IMG/VR virus record: IMGVR_UViG_3300022696_000030
Span: 1-42,392 of that record
DNA length: 42,392 nucleotides
Reading direction: 5' to 3' (one strand)
Source: a virus
Below, piece after piece: positions 5,368 through 12,558 of the stretch. A program made the position numbers and the translations under genes. Within the stretch, counting starts at the first letter, position 1. Each line of letters starts with the position of its first letter. Under the pieces are notes generated by a model that was not told the origin of the DNA, made no database searches, and saw nothing but the letters and a program-made list of their open reading frames with translations.

Positions 5368-6269
5368 GCAGGATTGGACTTGGCATAGACCTCCCCGCAC
5401 GAGGCACTCCATTTCCGGGGTATGGACCCCCCGGTAGTGCCGGCGGTGGCGGCGGTGGCGGGGCTGCGTCATTCTCTCTCGAAACCGCAGCGTTCGTAGC
5501 ATCCTACCCCCTTGCTTCATTGATTAATGGGCAGGAGATCAATGTCTCGTCTGACGGGATGCATGTTTACGTTTTGGATGCCGTAACGGATGGTATAAGG
5601 CAGTACGACCTATCGACTGCTTTTGATTTTTCCACAATGTCGGCTAACGGGGCGACGGACTTCATTCCTACCGAAACTAACGCATACCACTTTCACATAA
5701 GTAGTGATGGCGTCTATGTTTACATAGGTGGGATCGCGGGCGATACAATCTTTCAGTACGAATTGACCACGCCATGGGACATAAATGGCGGGCATACTTT
5801 GGTTGGATCACTGGACTACGCAGCCCTTGCTGATGCAGAGCCGTCTGTCGGATTGGGGACCGGCAACATGGACATCAGTAATGATGGGAAGCACGTGATC
5901 TTCTCAGATAGCCCGGAAATAGTGTCTTACTACACACTCGGCACTGCATGGGACATAGGAACCGTCACAGATGCTACCTATGTTGGTGCGCTCAATACCA
6001 CTACAGTTATTGGGTTTAGCATCTCTCTGGAAGACATCAAGTACAATGAAGACGGCACCAAGGTGTTTGCACTTAGCAGCAGCAATGTTGTCTATGAACT
6101 AGACTTATCAACTCCCTATGACGTAACCACTGCCACATACAGCGGGTTTTCGCTAGACATGTCCAGCCAAGACGCCGACATCGACGCAATCGATGTTCTG
6201 GATGGCGGCAATGGTATTGTATCTACCGGCAGCAATGACGACGACCTGAACCTATACCAAGAGGCGTGA
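5364..6269 (+). CDS. Beta-propeller spike/adsorption protein 2, 301 aa
   Basis: ATG 5364 overlaps the previous stop (ATGA); an ATG nine bases upstream is less likely. Layout matches spike 1: short anchor, GGGGGGG linker, then propeller blades with the repeated signature of SSDG.(H/Y)VY, QYDLST and TPWDI (SSDGMHVYVLD, SSDGVYVYIGG, NEDGTKVFALS). These repeats resemble lactonase/YVTN-like propellers used by many phages and surface proteins. It differs from spike 1 over most of its length but shares the anchor exactly, so it is a paralog with an exchanged head. The role is probably host-surface recognition. Confidence 0.65.
   Translation: MSRIGLGIDLPARGTPFPGYGPPGSAGGGGGGGAASFSLETAAFVASYPLASLINGQEINVSSDGMHVYVLDAVTDGIRQYDLSTAFDFSTMSANGATDFIPTETNAYHFHISSDGVYVYIGGIAGDTIFQYELTTPWDINGGHTLVGSLDYAALADAEPSVGLGTGNMDISNDGKHVIFSDSPEIVSYYTLGTAWDIGTVTDATYVGALNTTTVIGFSISLEDIKYNEDGTKVFALSSSNVVYELDLSTPYDVTTATYSGFSLDMSSQDADIDAIDVLDGGNGIVSTGSNDDDLNLYQEA
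5379..5460 (+). repeat. 82-bp perfect direct repeat, copy 2 (spike anchor)
   Basis: Second copy of the repeat at 4480-4561. It could support homologous recombination that deletes one spike or swaps heads. Confidence 0.9.
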
Positions 6270-6270
6270 T

Positions 6271-6732
6271 ATGAAATTCAAAAAGGCCGCGACCTACATC
6301 GTCATCCTGTTCGTGCTGCTGTTCGCTGTGGCGCACTGCGTGGAGGCTGCTGACTTCTCTGCCGGCTCTGCAACTGACAGCTACACGGAGTACGATGGAG
6401 AAGCTGTGTTCTATTCTGACCGGCTGGCGCTGACGAACTGGCACGCAGGCTTCGGGTGGGTGAACGAACGGGAGTACGATGGACGATTTGTCGATCAGAA
6501 CGGAATGGCTTTCATCGAGCGACGAGTCGGGCTATCCCGATGTGAGCTTGGCCTTGGACTGGCTTATCTCCACCGTACCGACTACATCCAAGGATCGAAC
6601 TTCAATTATACTCTTTCCGCAGCCTGCCGAGTGCTGGGGCCTGTCTGGCTCGGCGCAAGGCATTTTTCTAATGCAGGGACAGCCGACCCTAATCGTGGCT
6701 ACGACTTCCTGCTCCTGACTTGGAGGTTCTGA
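6271..6732 (+). CDS. PagL-like lipid A deacylase (outer-membrane acyloxyacyl hydrolase), 153 aa
   Basis: PagL removes the 3-O acyl chain of lipid A from within the outer membrane. The product has a signal peptide (MKFKK, hydrophobic core to about residue 22, then VEAADFS) and a size typical of PagL. The rest is short beta strands of an 8-stranded barrel ending in aromatic WRF. The catalytic signature is clear: RHFSNAG with His131, Ser133 and Asn134. Asp145 sits 14 residues after the His, where the Pseudomonas enzyme has the Glu of its triad, a conservative change. AGAGG precedes ATG 6271. It follows the spike genes, so it may alter LPS receptors after infection. Enzyme activity is inferred. 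Confidence 0.75.
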   Translation: MKFKKAATYIVILFVLLFAVAHCVEAADFSAGSATDSYTEYDGEAVFYSDRLALTNWHAGFGWVNEREYDGRFVDQNGMAFIERRVGLSRCELGLGLAYLHRTDYIQGSNFNYTLSAACRVLGPVWLGARHFSNAGTADPNRGYDFLLLTWRF

Positions 6733-6968
6733 TGGGACCACTGACCCCCCTCGAATTCTGGTGCGCCGTGTATATCGGCGCCACTGCCATTCCGACGCTG
6801 GTCGGCCTACTCACGATCTTTCATTGGGTGAAGCCCAAGCCGGGTATTGACCAGTCGAACGTCATCAACCGCATTCGCCTGTGGTGGCTCGCCCTGACCC
6901 GCCCCGGCAAGTTCGCCGAGTTCTTCCCTTGGCTGCTCGAAGACGAGTGGGACAACATCAATGACTGA
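6732..6968 (+). CDS. Small membrane protein, 78 aa
   Basis: ATG 6732 overlaps the deacylase stop (TGATG) and has GGAGG five bases upstream. One transmembrane helix is visible near the N-terminus (WCAVYIGATAIPTLVGLLTI), followed by a soluble tail with RLWWLALTRPGKFAEFFPW. The coupling to the PagL-like gene suggests a shared role at the envelope, but I recognise no family. Confidence 0.6.
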   Translation: MGPLTPLEFWCAVYIGATAIPTLVGLLTIFHWVKPKPGIDQSNVINRIRLWWLALTRPGKFAEFFPWLLEDEWDNIND

Positions 6969-7203
6969 CCGGGTTGTTTACTCGGGGGTCGTCATGGTCC
7001 CCCAGAAGGTCCGTGTGACTGCGAAGAACAGGAAGGACGCCAGACTGTCGGTGGAAGACGCTTTCGCCAAGAAGACGATCACTATCGTCGAGAAGGATGG
7101 AGAGCAGACAGTGTACCCGGCGAAACTGCTCGAGCTCCGCGACACGGGCTTGCGCGAGAAACACGAAGAGCCTGAGCCATGGACCCCTCCCGAGATCGCA
7201 TAA
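6961..7203 (+). CDS. Hypothetical protein, 80 aa
   Basis: Overlaps the preceding gene by 8 bp. The N-terminal half looks like beta strands (RVVYSGVVMVPQKVRVTA) and then a helix (RKDARLSVEDAFAKK), with a strand TITIVEKDGEQTVYPAK and an acidic, Pro-rich end. It resembles small phage proteins of unknown function. It is the last gene before a 100-bp gap with a strong hairpin (7208-7226). Confidence 0.55.
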   Translation: MTDRVVYSGVVMVPQKVRVTAKNRKDARLSVEDAFAKKTITIVEKDGEQTVYPAKLLELRDTGLREKHEEPEPWTPPEIA

Positions 7204-7226
7204 AAAAGGCCCCTGCGAGAGGGGCC
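7202..7226 (-). terminator. Hairpin with U-tract on minus strand
   Basis: GGCCCCT / AGGGGCC arms (7208-7214 and 7220-7226) around a 5-base loop. On the minus strand this is followed by six T, a typical terminator layout, but no minus-strand gene lies to its right. On the plus strand it would be a 7-bp hairpin without a U-tract just after the stop at 7203, perhaps an attenuator or mRNA-end stabiliser between the envelope genes and the glycan genes. Confidence 0.5.
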
Positions 7227-7305
7227 AATGCGACCGAGGAAACGACGGTCTGAGGTGCAGGGGCAGTATAACTCCTGAGACATATTTCGCAACCGGGTTT
7301 ATAAC

Positions 7306-7884
7306 ATGATTGCTATTGGAGTCGGTCTTCCCAAGACGGGAACCTCCAGCCTCGCCAAGGCGCTTTCCAGTGCCGGCGTCAACGCCTTCCACCAGCGGTT
7401 CCGCAAAGACTACCCGCATGTCGGCGAGCTCATGTATCAGGCATGGAAGGAAGAGCTCCCCATCGATGAGTACACTGTCGGCATGGTGGAGGCTGTCACA
7501 CAACTGGACACGTTGCGCGATGGGAAGAGCATCTGGCCACAGCTCGATTACGAGTTTCTCTGCGCATGTGTGAAGCAGTTCCCCAACATCGTACCGATTC
7601 TGCACACACGTGACCCGAAAAAGACGCTGAACTCGATCAAGCGATGGAAGGACCTCCGTACACGCATTGAGAGGGCGCCCGGACTGCATGCCGGCTGCAC
7701 TGACTCGATGGTGATCGACTGGATTGAGAACCACTACAAGAACGTGAGCCGAATCTTCAGCCACAGCCCTCGATATGTCCGATTTGATGTAGAGGACGAC
7801 CCGATCGACATCAAGGACAAGCTCAGCAAGGCACTGGGGCGCAAGGTCACATGGTGGGGAGTGGAAAATGCGAATCCTCGATGA
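7306..7884 (+). CDS. P-loop sulfotransferase-like protein, 192 aa
   Basis: Sulfotransferases move sulfate from PAPS to a sugar or other acceptor. The N-terminus has the 5'-phosphosulfate loop GLPKTGTSSL (Lys10, Thr13, Ser14). The 3'-phosphate-binding motif follows at residues 102-110 (Arg102 to Ser110 in TRDPKKTLNS), with the R-x7-S spacing of the family. The C-terminal VTWWGVENANPR fits the usual substrate-loop end. The size is near minimal for the family. No good Shine-Dalgarno precedes ATG 7306, and a TATAAC touches the start codon, so initiation is unusual. It leads the transferase operon; the acceptor is probably a surface or virion glycan. Confidence 0.75.
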   Translation: MIAIGVGLPKTGTSSLAKALSSAGVNAFHQRFRKDYPHVGELMYQAWKEELPIDEYTVGMVEAVTQLDTLRDGKSIWPQLDYEFLCACVKQFPNIVPILHTRDPKKTLNSIKRWKDLRTRIERAPGLHAGCTDSMVIDWIENHYKNVSRIFSHSPRYVRFDVEDDPIDIKDKLSKALGRKVTWWGVENANPR

Positions 7885-9166
7885 GGAAGAGACCCTCGAC
7901 GCGGTTTTGCAGGGTGGGTCAATCACCCGCTTCGGCGATGGTGAGTTCAAGATCGCCCACGGTGCCAAGATCAAATCGCAGGAGGCTGATCCAGAGCTTG
8001 CGAAGCGCCTACGGTGGATTCTGCGGCGGGAAGGCCCGTGGATCACTGCAATCCCCCGGGTGATCCCTGATACGCCCAAAGGCGACTACTGGAAGGACTT
8101 CATGTCCCGCCCGTGGGTGAAGAGGTACCTCGGCAGCTACCAGTACGGCTCAGCCCTCATCACCCGCCCTGACTCCGCACCCCATATCATGCGACCCGAG
8201 TACTTCAAGAAGGTCACGCAGATATGGCAGGGACGTAGGGTCTGTCTCATTTGGGGCGGCTCTACCAAATCGCTCATGCCGTGGATGCTGCGAGACGCTG
8301 AGCATCTGGACATCATCACTGCCCCGGGGCGCCATGCGTGGGCTGACCATAAGCGCATCCTCGCCCAAGTCGAGGCACTACCGAAGAAGCCCGACGTGTG
8401 CATCCTCACACTGGGGCCGACAGCGACTGCACTGGTCCCCGACATCCACAATATGGGGATACAGGCGGTTGATCTTGGACACATTGGCATGTGGTTGAGG
8501 AGAGTCATGAAAGAGAGGAAAGGGTTCAATGCAAGGCACGGATACTTCTGGCCGCGTGGAGCTGAGGAATACGGGAAGCGCTACATCGACCGAGCGCCCG
8601 ACATGGACACAGCTATCTCCCTATGTCGTGATACGAGGTCGGCCATCCAAGCGGGGGGTCACGTTGGCGTGTGGCCCAAGTACCTCGCCGAGAGGTTCAG
8701 CCGGGTCTACACGTTCGAGCCCGAGATGCTGAATTTCCAAGCACTCAACATGAACTGCACCGAGCAGAACATTTATCGGCTTCAGGCTGCACTCGGCTTC
8801 GAGCGCACGCCCGTAAAGATCGTCGTCCACCCTGCCAATATCGGCGGGAACCATGTTAGCGGTGTGGGGCGAGTTCCTTGTCTGCGGATCGATGATCTGG
8901 CGCTGCGCGATGTGGACCTAATTGTGCTGGATGTGGAGGGATCGGAACTCGCCGCGATTTACGGCGCAGTAGATACGATTAAGCTCTGCAAGCCGGTGAT
9001 TCACATGGAGGCCCGTGGCCACATCGAGAAATACAACCGGGGCACTACCGAAGAACTACACTCTGTATTGAGGACGCTGGGATACGAAAAGCATGGCGAC
9101 ATCCACAAAGACGAAGTATGGACCAATCCCAACCCACCTGAAGACGCCGATCAAGAAGACGATTGA
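7868..9166 (+). CDS. GT-D-type glycosyltransferase / FkbM methyltransferase fusion, 432 aa
   Basis: Two domains. Residues ~10-240 carry the GT-D signature ITRFGDGEF (residues 19-27) and a Rossmann-like LIWGGST segment, as in the DUF1792/GT-D glycosyltransferases. Residues ~255-420 are an FkbM-type SAM-dependent methyltransferase: GGHVGVWPKYLAERF in motif I position, TFEPE (Phe283-Glu284-Pro285), IDDLAL and LDVEGSEL (Asp355, Glu357, Glu360). Such fusions could add a sugar and O-methylate it. The start overlaps the sulfotransferase gene by 17 bp. Motif I is less canonical than usual, so methyltransferase activity is likely but unproven. Confidence 0.75.
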   Translation: MRILDEEETLDAVLQGGSITRFGDGEFKIAHGAKIKSQEADPELAKRLRWILRREGPWITAIPRVIPDTPKGDYWKDFMSRPWVKRYLGSYQYGSALITRPDSAPHIMRPEYFKKVTQIWQGRRVCLIWGGSTKSLMPWMLRDAEHLDIITAPGRHAWADHKRILAQVEALPKKPDVCILTLGPTATALVPDIHNMGIQAVDLGHIGMWLRRVMKERKGFNARHGYFWPRGAEEYGKRYIDRAPDMDTAISLCRDTRSAIQAGGHVGVWPKYLAERFSRVYTFEPEMLNFQALNMNCTEQNIYRLQAALGFERTPVKIVVHPANIGGNHVSGVGRVPCLRIDDLALRDVDLIVLDVEGSELAAIYGAVDTIKLCKPVIHMEARGHIEKYNRGTTEELHSVLRTLGYEKHGDIHKDEVWTNPNPPEDADQEDD

Positions 9167-9278
9167 AGGGAACCAAGAGGCGCTGTCCTATATCCGTGGG
9201 GCGGCGCAGGTTTACCGAGGAACCAAGACTGGCGACATACTGATGAAGGTGATTCAGAAATGTACGACCTCAACCTGA
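9093..9278 (+). CDS. Possible small protein, 61 aa
   Basis: An open frame starts inside the end of the GT-D/FkbM gene and fills the 93-bp gap before the next gene, overlapping it by 19 bp. The second half (GNQEALSYIRGAAQVYRGTK, then TGDILMKVIQK) looks protein-like. The first half is the shifted reading of the fusion gene, and no clear ribosome site precedes ATG 9093. It may be a real small gene or a relic of a longer protein. Confidence 0.35.
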   Translation: MATSTKTKYGPIPTHLKTPIKKTIEGNQEALSYIRGAAQVYRGTKTGDILMKVIQKCTTST

Positions 9279-9979
9279 TCTACCCCTACTACAAAAACCC
9301 GATGATGCTGCTCGAGCAGTGTCGCCGATGGGTGCTGTGGCCGCAGGAGCTGAAGCGTAGAGTGCGGATCGTGATCGTTGACGACGGCACGCCCGATGAC
9401 CAGTGTGTGAACACGATCATGGAGCACCAAGAGCACCTACCCGACGTGAAGGTCTACAAGGTCCTGAAGAATATCCCATGGAACCAGAACGGTGCCCGGA
9501 ACCTTGCGATGGAAGCCGTCGATGGGTGGTGCCTGATTACCGACATGGATCATGTCCTGCTGTGGCCGATGGCGGGCCGGATCATCACCATGGATAAGAA
9601 CAAGGACTTTGTGTACCGCCCTGCACGGCGGCAAGTCCGTGATATGGGGGATCGGAACTACAAGCGCCACCCCAATTCGTGGATTATGACCGCGGATCGC
9701 TATTGGTACGCCGGCGGCATGGACGAGGACTTTTGCGGCTGGTACGGTAGCGACTCGACCTTCCGGAAGGCGATCGAGCTCAATGGCCCCATCAAGGAAA
9801 TCGAGGAGTACCTTGTCGTCTACGACGAAGAGGACATCGATGACGCCAACACGCGAGACCTCGGGCGCAAGCACACAGAGTACTACTCGGTGAATAACCC
9901 GAAGTTGCAGGCCAAGCGCCGGTCACCCGGCTACAAGGCCGAGAACCCAATCCGATTCCCATGGAGGAGAGTGCTGTGA
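9260..9979 (+). CDS. Family 2-like glycosyltransferase (GT-A fold), 239 aa
   Basis: Transfers a sugar from a nucleotide donor. Visible landmarks are an N-terminal strand and loop (LNLIYPYYKNP), VIVDDGTPDD (Asp41-Asp42 for the nucleotide), NGARNLAME, the metal-binding DMDH at residues 95-98 and the acceptor-side GGMDEDFCGWYGSDS. This order is typical of small GT2 or galactosyltransferase-like enzymes. AAGGTGA precedes ATG 9260. There are no membrane segments, so it acts in the cytoplasm. It sits between the GT-D/FkbM fusion and a degenerate FkbM-like gene in one operon. Confidence 0.75.
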   Translation: MYDLNLIYPYYKNPMMLLEQCRRWVLWPQELKRRVRIVIVDDGTPDDQCVNTIMEHQEHLPDVKVYKVLKNIPWNQNGARNLAMEAVDGWCLITDMDHVLLWPMAGRIITMDKNKDFVYRPARRQVRDMGDRNYKRHPNSWIMTADRYWYAGGMDEDFCGWYGSDSTFRKAIELNGPIKEIEEYLVVYDEEDIDDANTRDLGRKHTEYYSVNNPKLQAKRRSPGYKAENPIRFPWRRVL

Positions 9980-10437
9980 GTCTGTGGAGGATTTGCCCAC
10001 GGGCGAAAGAGCAGTCAGCCGTCATCACGCAAGCTGGAGGAGCGAGGTTCCCCAACTGGCTTGCGCTCTACTTTCGTCACGTAGTCGCTGCTGAATCCCG
10101 TCCGGATGAATGGGAGGACCTCGACCACAACAAAGCGACAGCAGACATTGAAACTCATCCAGCCCGTTTCGGTCGTAGTCAGGGCAAGGTCAGCGGAATC
10201 CCTACGCTACTCATCGATAACCTCCGCCTGCCTGATTGCGGGCTTATCGTTTTCAATGACGAGGAGATGGCACCCTTCGCTTTCTACGGGGCCATCGCCA
10301 CCCTGAACAACGCCAAGCCGGTTATTGCGTTGAACAAACACAGTTCGCTTCAGAGCGCAATTCACCGGTATGGATACCGGCGGCGCCAGCAGATTCAGGG
10401 GTTTATTTTTTACACATTGGAGGCGACTCATGCTTAG
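9976..10437 (+). CDS. Degenerate FkbM-like C-terminal half, 153 aa
   Basis: GTG 9976 overlaps the preceding stop (GTGA) with GGAGGAGA upstream; an in-frame ATG at 9961 is the alternative. The segment GIPTLLIDNLRLPDCGLIVF, then FYGAIATLNNAKPVIAL, aligns with the FkbM domain of the gene at 7868 (RVPCLRIDDLALRDVDLIVL, IYGAVDTIKLCKPVI). However, the acidic core LDVEGSE is replaced by FNDEEMA, and the SAM-binding N-terminal half is absent. It is either a decayed methyltransferase that kept an open frame or a regulatory/structural partner of the transferases. Confidence 0.55.
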   Translation: MSLWRICPRAKEQSAVITQAGGARFPNWLALYFRHVVAAESRPDEWEDLDHNKATADIETHPARFGRSQGKVSGIPTLLIDNLRLPDCGLIVFNDEEMAPFAFYGAIATLNNAKPVIALNKHSSLQSAIHRYGYRRRQQIQGFIFYTLEATHA

Positions 10438-11137
10438 GGTAGTCTGCTGGCTTTGGGAACCGAGACCCGGCTACCGGAGCAAGTTCAATGCAGGACATGT
10501 GGAAATCCTTTACAACATGGTTGAGCGGAATTACCGCAAACCCTTTGAGATGGTCTGCATCACTGATCGACCTAGCGATATTGACTCTCGCATTCGGAGT
10601 ATTCCTCTCTGGGATACGTTTGCTGACCTTGTTTCTCCTCATGGTGAACGTCAGCCTGCGTGCTATCGCCGGCTCCGTGCATTCTCGCCTGAAATGTCGG
10701 AAGTCATCGGACCAAGATTCGTCTCCATAGACCTCGATACAGTAATCGTCGGAGACATCACTGACATCTGGTCCCGGGACGAAGAGTTCATCATCTGGGG
10801 TAGCCAGCTTCGCAACACACCGTACAATGGCTCCATGTGGATGATGGACGCCGGCGCGAGGAAGCAGGTATATGAGCAGTTTCACCCTAAAATTAGCCCT
10901 TCGCTTGCCAAGCGTGCCGGGCACCAAGGCTCGGATCAGGCATGGTTCACGTATATACTCGGACCCAACGAGGCGATGTGGACGCCTGATGATGGAGTTC
11001 TTGCGTGGCGGACGGACCTGAAGCGCAGGAACTTCGAGCTCCCCGACCATGCCAAGATCGTCTTCTTCCAAGGCCATACGGACCCGTGGGACAAGGAGGC
11101 TCAGGTCCGTGAGTGGGTAAGAGAGAACTACAGATGA
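10430..11137 (+). CDS. GT8-like glycosyltransferase (GT-A fold), 235 aa
   Basis: ATG 10430 is preferred over ATG 10370: it follows GGAGGCGA and overlaps the previous stop by 8 bp. Key features are the N-terminal LRVVCWLWEP strand and VCITDRP, the metal-binding DLD at residues 101-103 (SIDLDTVIVGDI), the acceptor-side NGSMWMMDAG and QGSDQAWFTYIL, and a C-terminal HTDPWDKE. The pattern resembles GT8 and related phage or capsule transferases. It is the last gene of the glycan island; its stop overlaps the terminase start (ATGA), so it is transcribed into the packaging genes. Confidence 0.7.
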   Translation: MLRVVCWLWEPRPGYRSKFNAGHVEILYNMVERNYRKPFEMVCITDRPSDIDSRIRSIPLWDTFADLVSPHGERQPACYRRLRAFSPEMSEVIGPRFVSIDLDTVIVGDITDIWSRDEEFIIWGSQLRNTPYNGSMWMMDAGARKQVYEQFHPKISPSLAKRAGHQGSDQAWFTYILGPNEAMWTPDDGVLAWRTDLKRRNFELPDHAKIVFFQGHTDPWDKEAQVREWVRENYR

Positions 11138-12558
11138 AAAGTGGCGATGCGAACCCGAATGCGGTCAACTACGTAACACCCCCGACAGTGGGGGATTTTA
11201 TGTTGGATGAGAGCTTCGTCCGGCTCATCATGGGGCCTGTCGGTTCAGGTAAATCGGCTGGTTGCTTTATGGAGCTCTTGCGACGAGCAAAGATGCAGGA
11301 GCCGAACGCCCAAGGCATCCGCCAGACCCGCTTCGCCATAGTGCGTAACACGCTTCAGCAGCTCCGTCAGACCTGCCTCGCGGATATTCAGCAGTGGCTC
11401 CAGCCCATCACCCAGTACAAGACTACGGACGCCACCATACGTGTCAGGATGCCTCTCGAGGACGGCACCCGGGTGGAGTCAGACTGGATGCTGATCCCCC
11501 TCGACTCGAAAGAGGACCAGCAGCGCCTCCTGTCGCTCAACCTCACAGGTGCGTGGGTGTCAGAGTTCCGAGAGGTTAAACTGTCGCTGATCGATGCCAT
11601 CGCAGGCCGTCTTGGCCGTTTTCCAGCAAAGGCTGTTGCACCTGTGACGTGGTTCGGGATCGTGGCCGAGTCCAACCCGCCTGACGAGGATTCTGAATGG
11701 TGGATGAAGATGGAGGAAGACCTCCCCGATAGTTGGGCTCTCTTCAAGCAGCCCGGAGGACTAGACCCTGATGCAGAGAACATCGAGAACCTTCCACCGA
11801 ATTACTACGAGAACCTCGCGGCCACTAACAATTCTGATTGGGTCGATATTCACGTTCATGCCAAGTACGGAAAATCCCTCGGTGGTCAAGCTGTTTTCCG
11901 TGCCTCATTCAAACCCGATTTTCATCTCGACAAGCGGGCGAACTGGGAACCGATCGAAGGGCTCCCGATAATGATCGCTCAGGACTTTGGGCGGACACCT
12001 GCGGCCCTCATATCGCAGATGGACACCCGGGGCCGGCTGATCGTGTTTGACGAGGTGTGTGCAGTGGACTGCGGTATTGAGCAGTTTGCCAAGGAGTACC
12101 TGCGTCCGCTGATCTACCAGAAGTACTCTGGCCGGAACATCTTTATGGTGGGCGACCCGGCTGGCCGGTACAAAGGGCAGGTTGGGGAGGAGTCCCCGTT
12201 CGAGTGTCTGGAGCGGCTGGGCTTCCTCATTATGCCTGCCGCGACCAACGACCTTGACCCACGCCTGAGAGCGGTCGAGACCCTTCTGCTCCAGCAGCGT
12301 GACGGCAAGCCGGCGCTGGTGATCTGTCAGGACACGTGCCCAACCTTGTCACTGGCGATGAAGTCGAAGTACCGCTACAAGCGGAAGCAGAACGACGAGC
12401 TGGACGACAAGCCTGAGAAGAGCCACCCGTGGTCAGACGTGGCAGACTGCCTTCAGTACCTATGCCTGTCGGCGAACACCAACATGGTTGGGAAGGTCAT
12501 GCGGAAGATCAACCCGCCTGAGCGCCGGCAACCGCCGCCGGTGGCGAGCTGGACCTAA
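11134..12558 (+). CDS. terL: Terminase large subunit, 474 aa
   Basis: The DNA-packaging motor and headful/end nuclease. The ATPase domain has Walker A GPVGSGKS (Gly34-Ser41) and a Walker-B-like TGAWVSEFRE with the acidic residue Glu144. The RNase-H-like nuclease domain has IAQDFGRT (Asp284), MVGDPAG (Asp341) and WSDVADCLQY (Asp435/Asp438), which could provide its metal ligands. Length fits podoviral TerL. ATG 11134 overlaps the preceding stop (ATGA). Its stop overlaps that of a minus-strand gene by three bases. Confidence 0.95.
   Translation: MKSGDANPNAVNYVTPPTVGDFMLDESFVRLIMGPVGSGKSAGCFMELLRRAKMQEPNAQGIRQTRFAIVRNTLQQLRQTCLADIQQWLQPITQYKTTDATIRVRMPLEDGTRVESDWMLIPLDSKEDQQRLLSLNLTGAWVSEFREVKLSLIDAIAGRLGRFPAKAVAPVTWFGIVAESNPPDEDSEWWMKMEEDLPDSWALFKQPGGLDPDAENIENLPPNYYENLAATNNSDWVDIHVHAKYGKSLGGQAVFRASFKPDFHLDKRANWEPIEGLPIMIAQDFGRTPAALISQMDTRGRLIVFDEVCAVDCGIEQFAKEYLRPLIYQKYSGRNIFMVGDPAGRYKGQVGEESPFECLERLGFLIMPAATNDLDPRLRAVETLLLQQRDGKPALVICQDTCPTLSLAMKSKYRYKRKQNDELDDKPEKSHPWSDVADCLQYLCLSANTNMVGKVMRKINPPERRQPPPVASWT

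Noticed and set aside
6958-8079. 373-aa open frame on the minus strand
   Set aside because: It covers three plus-strand genes with clear motifs (including the sulfotransferase) and the hairpin at 7208; no protein-like features.
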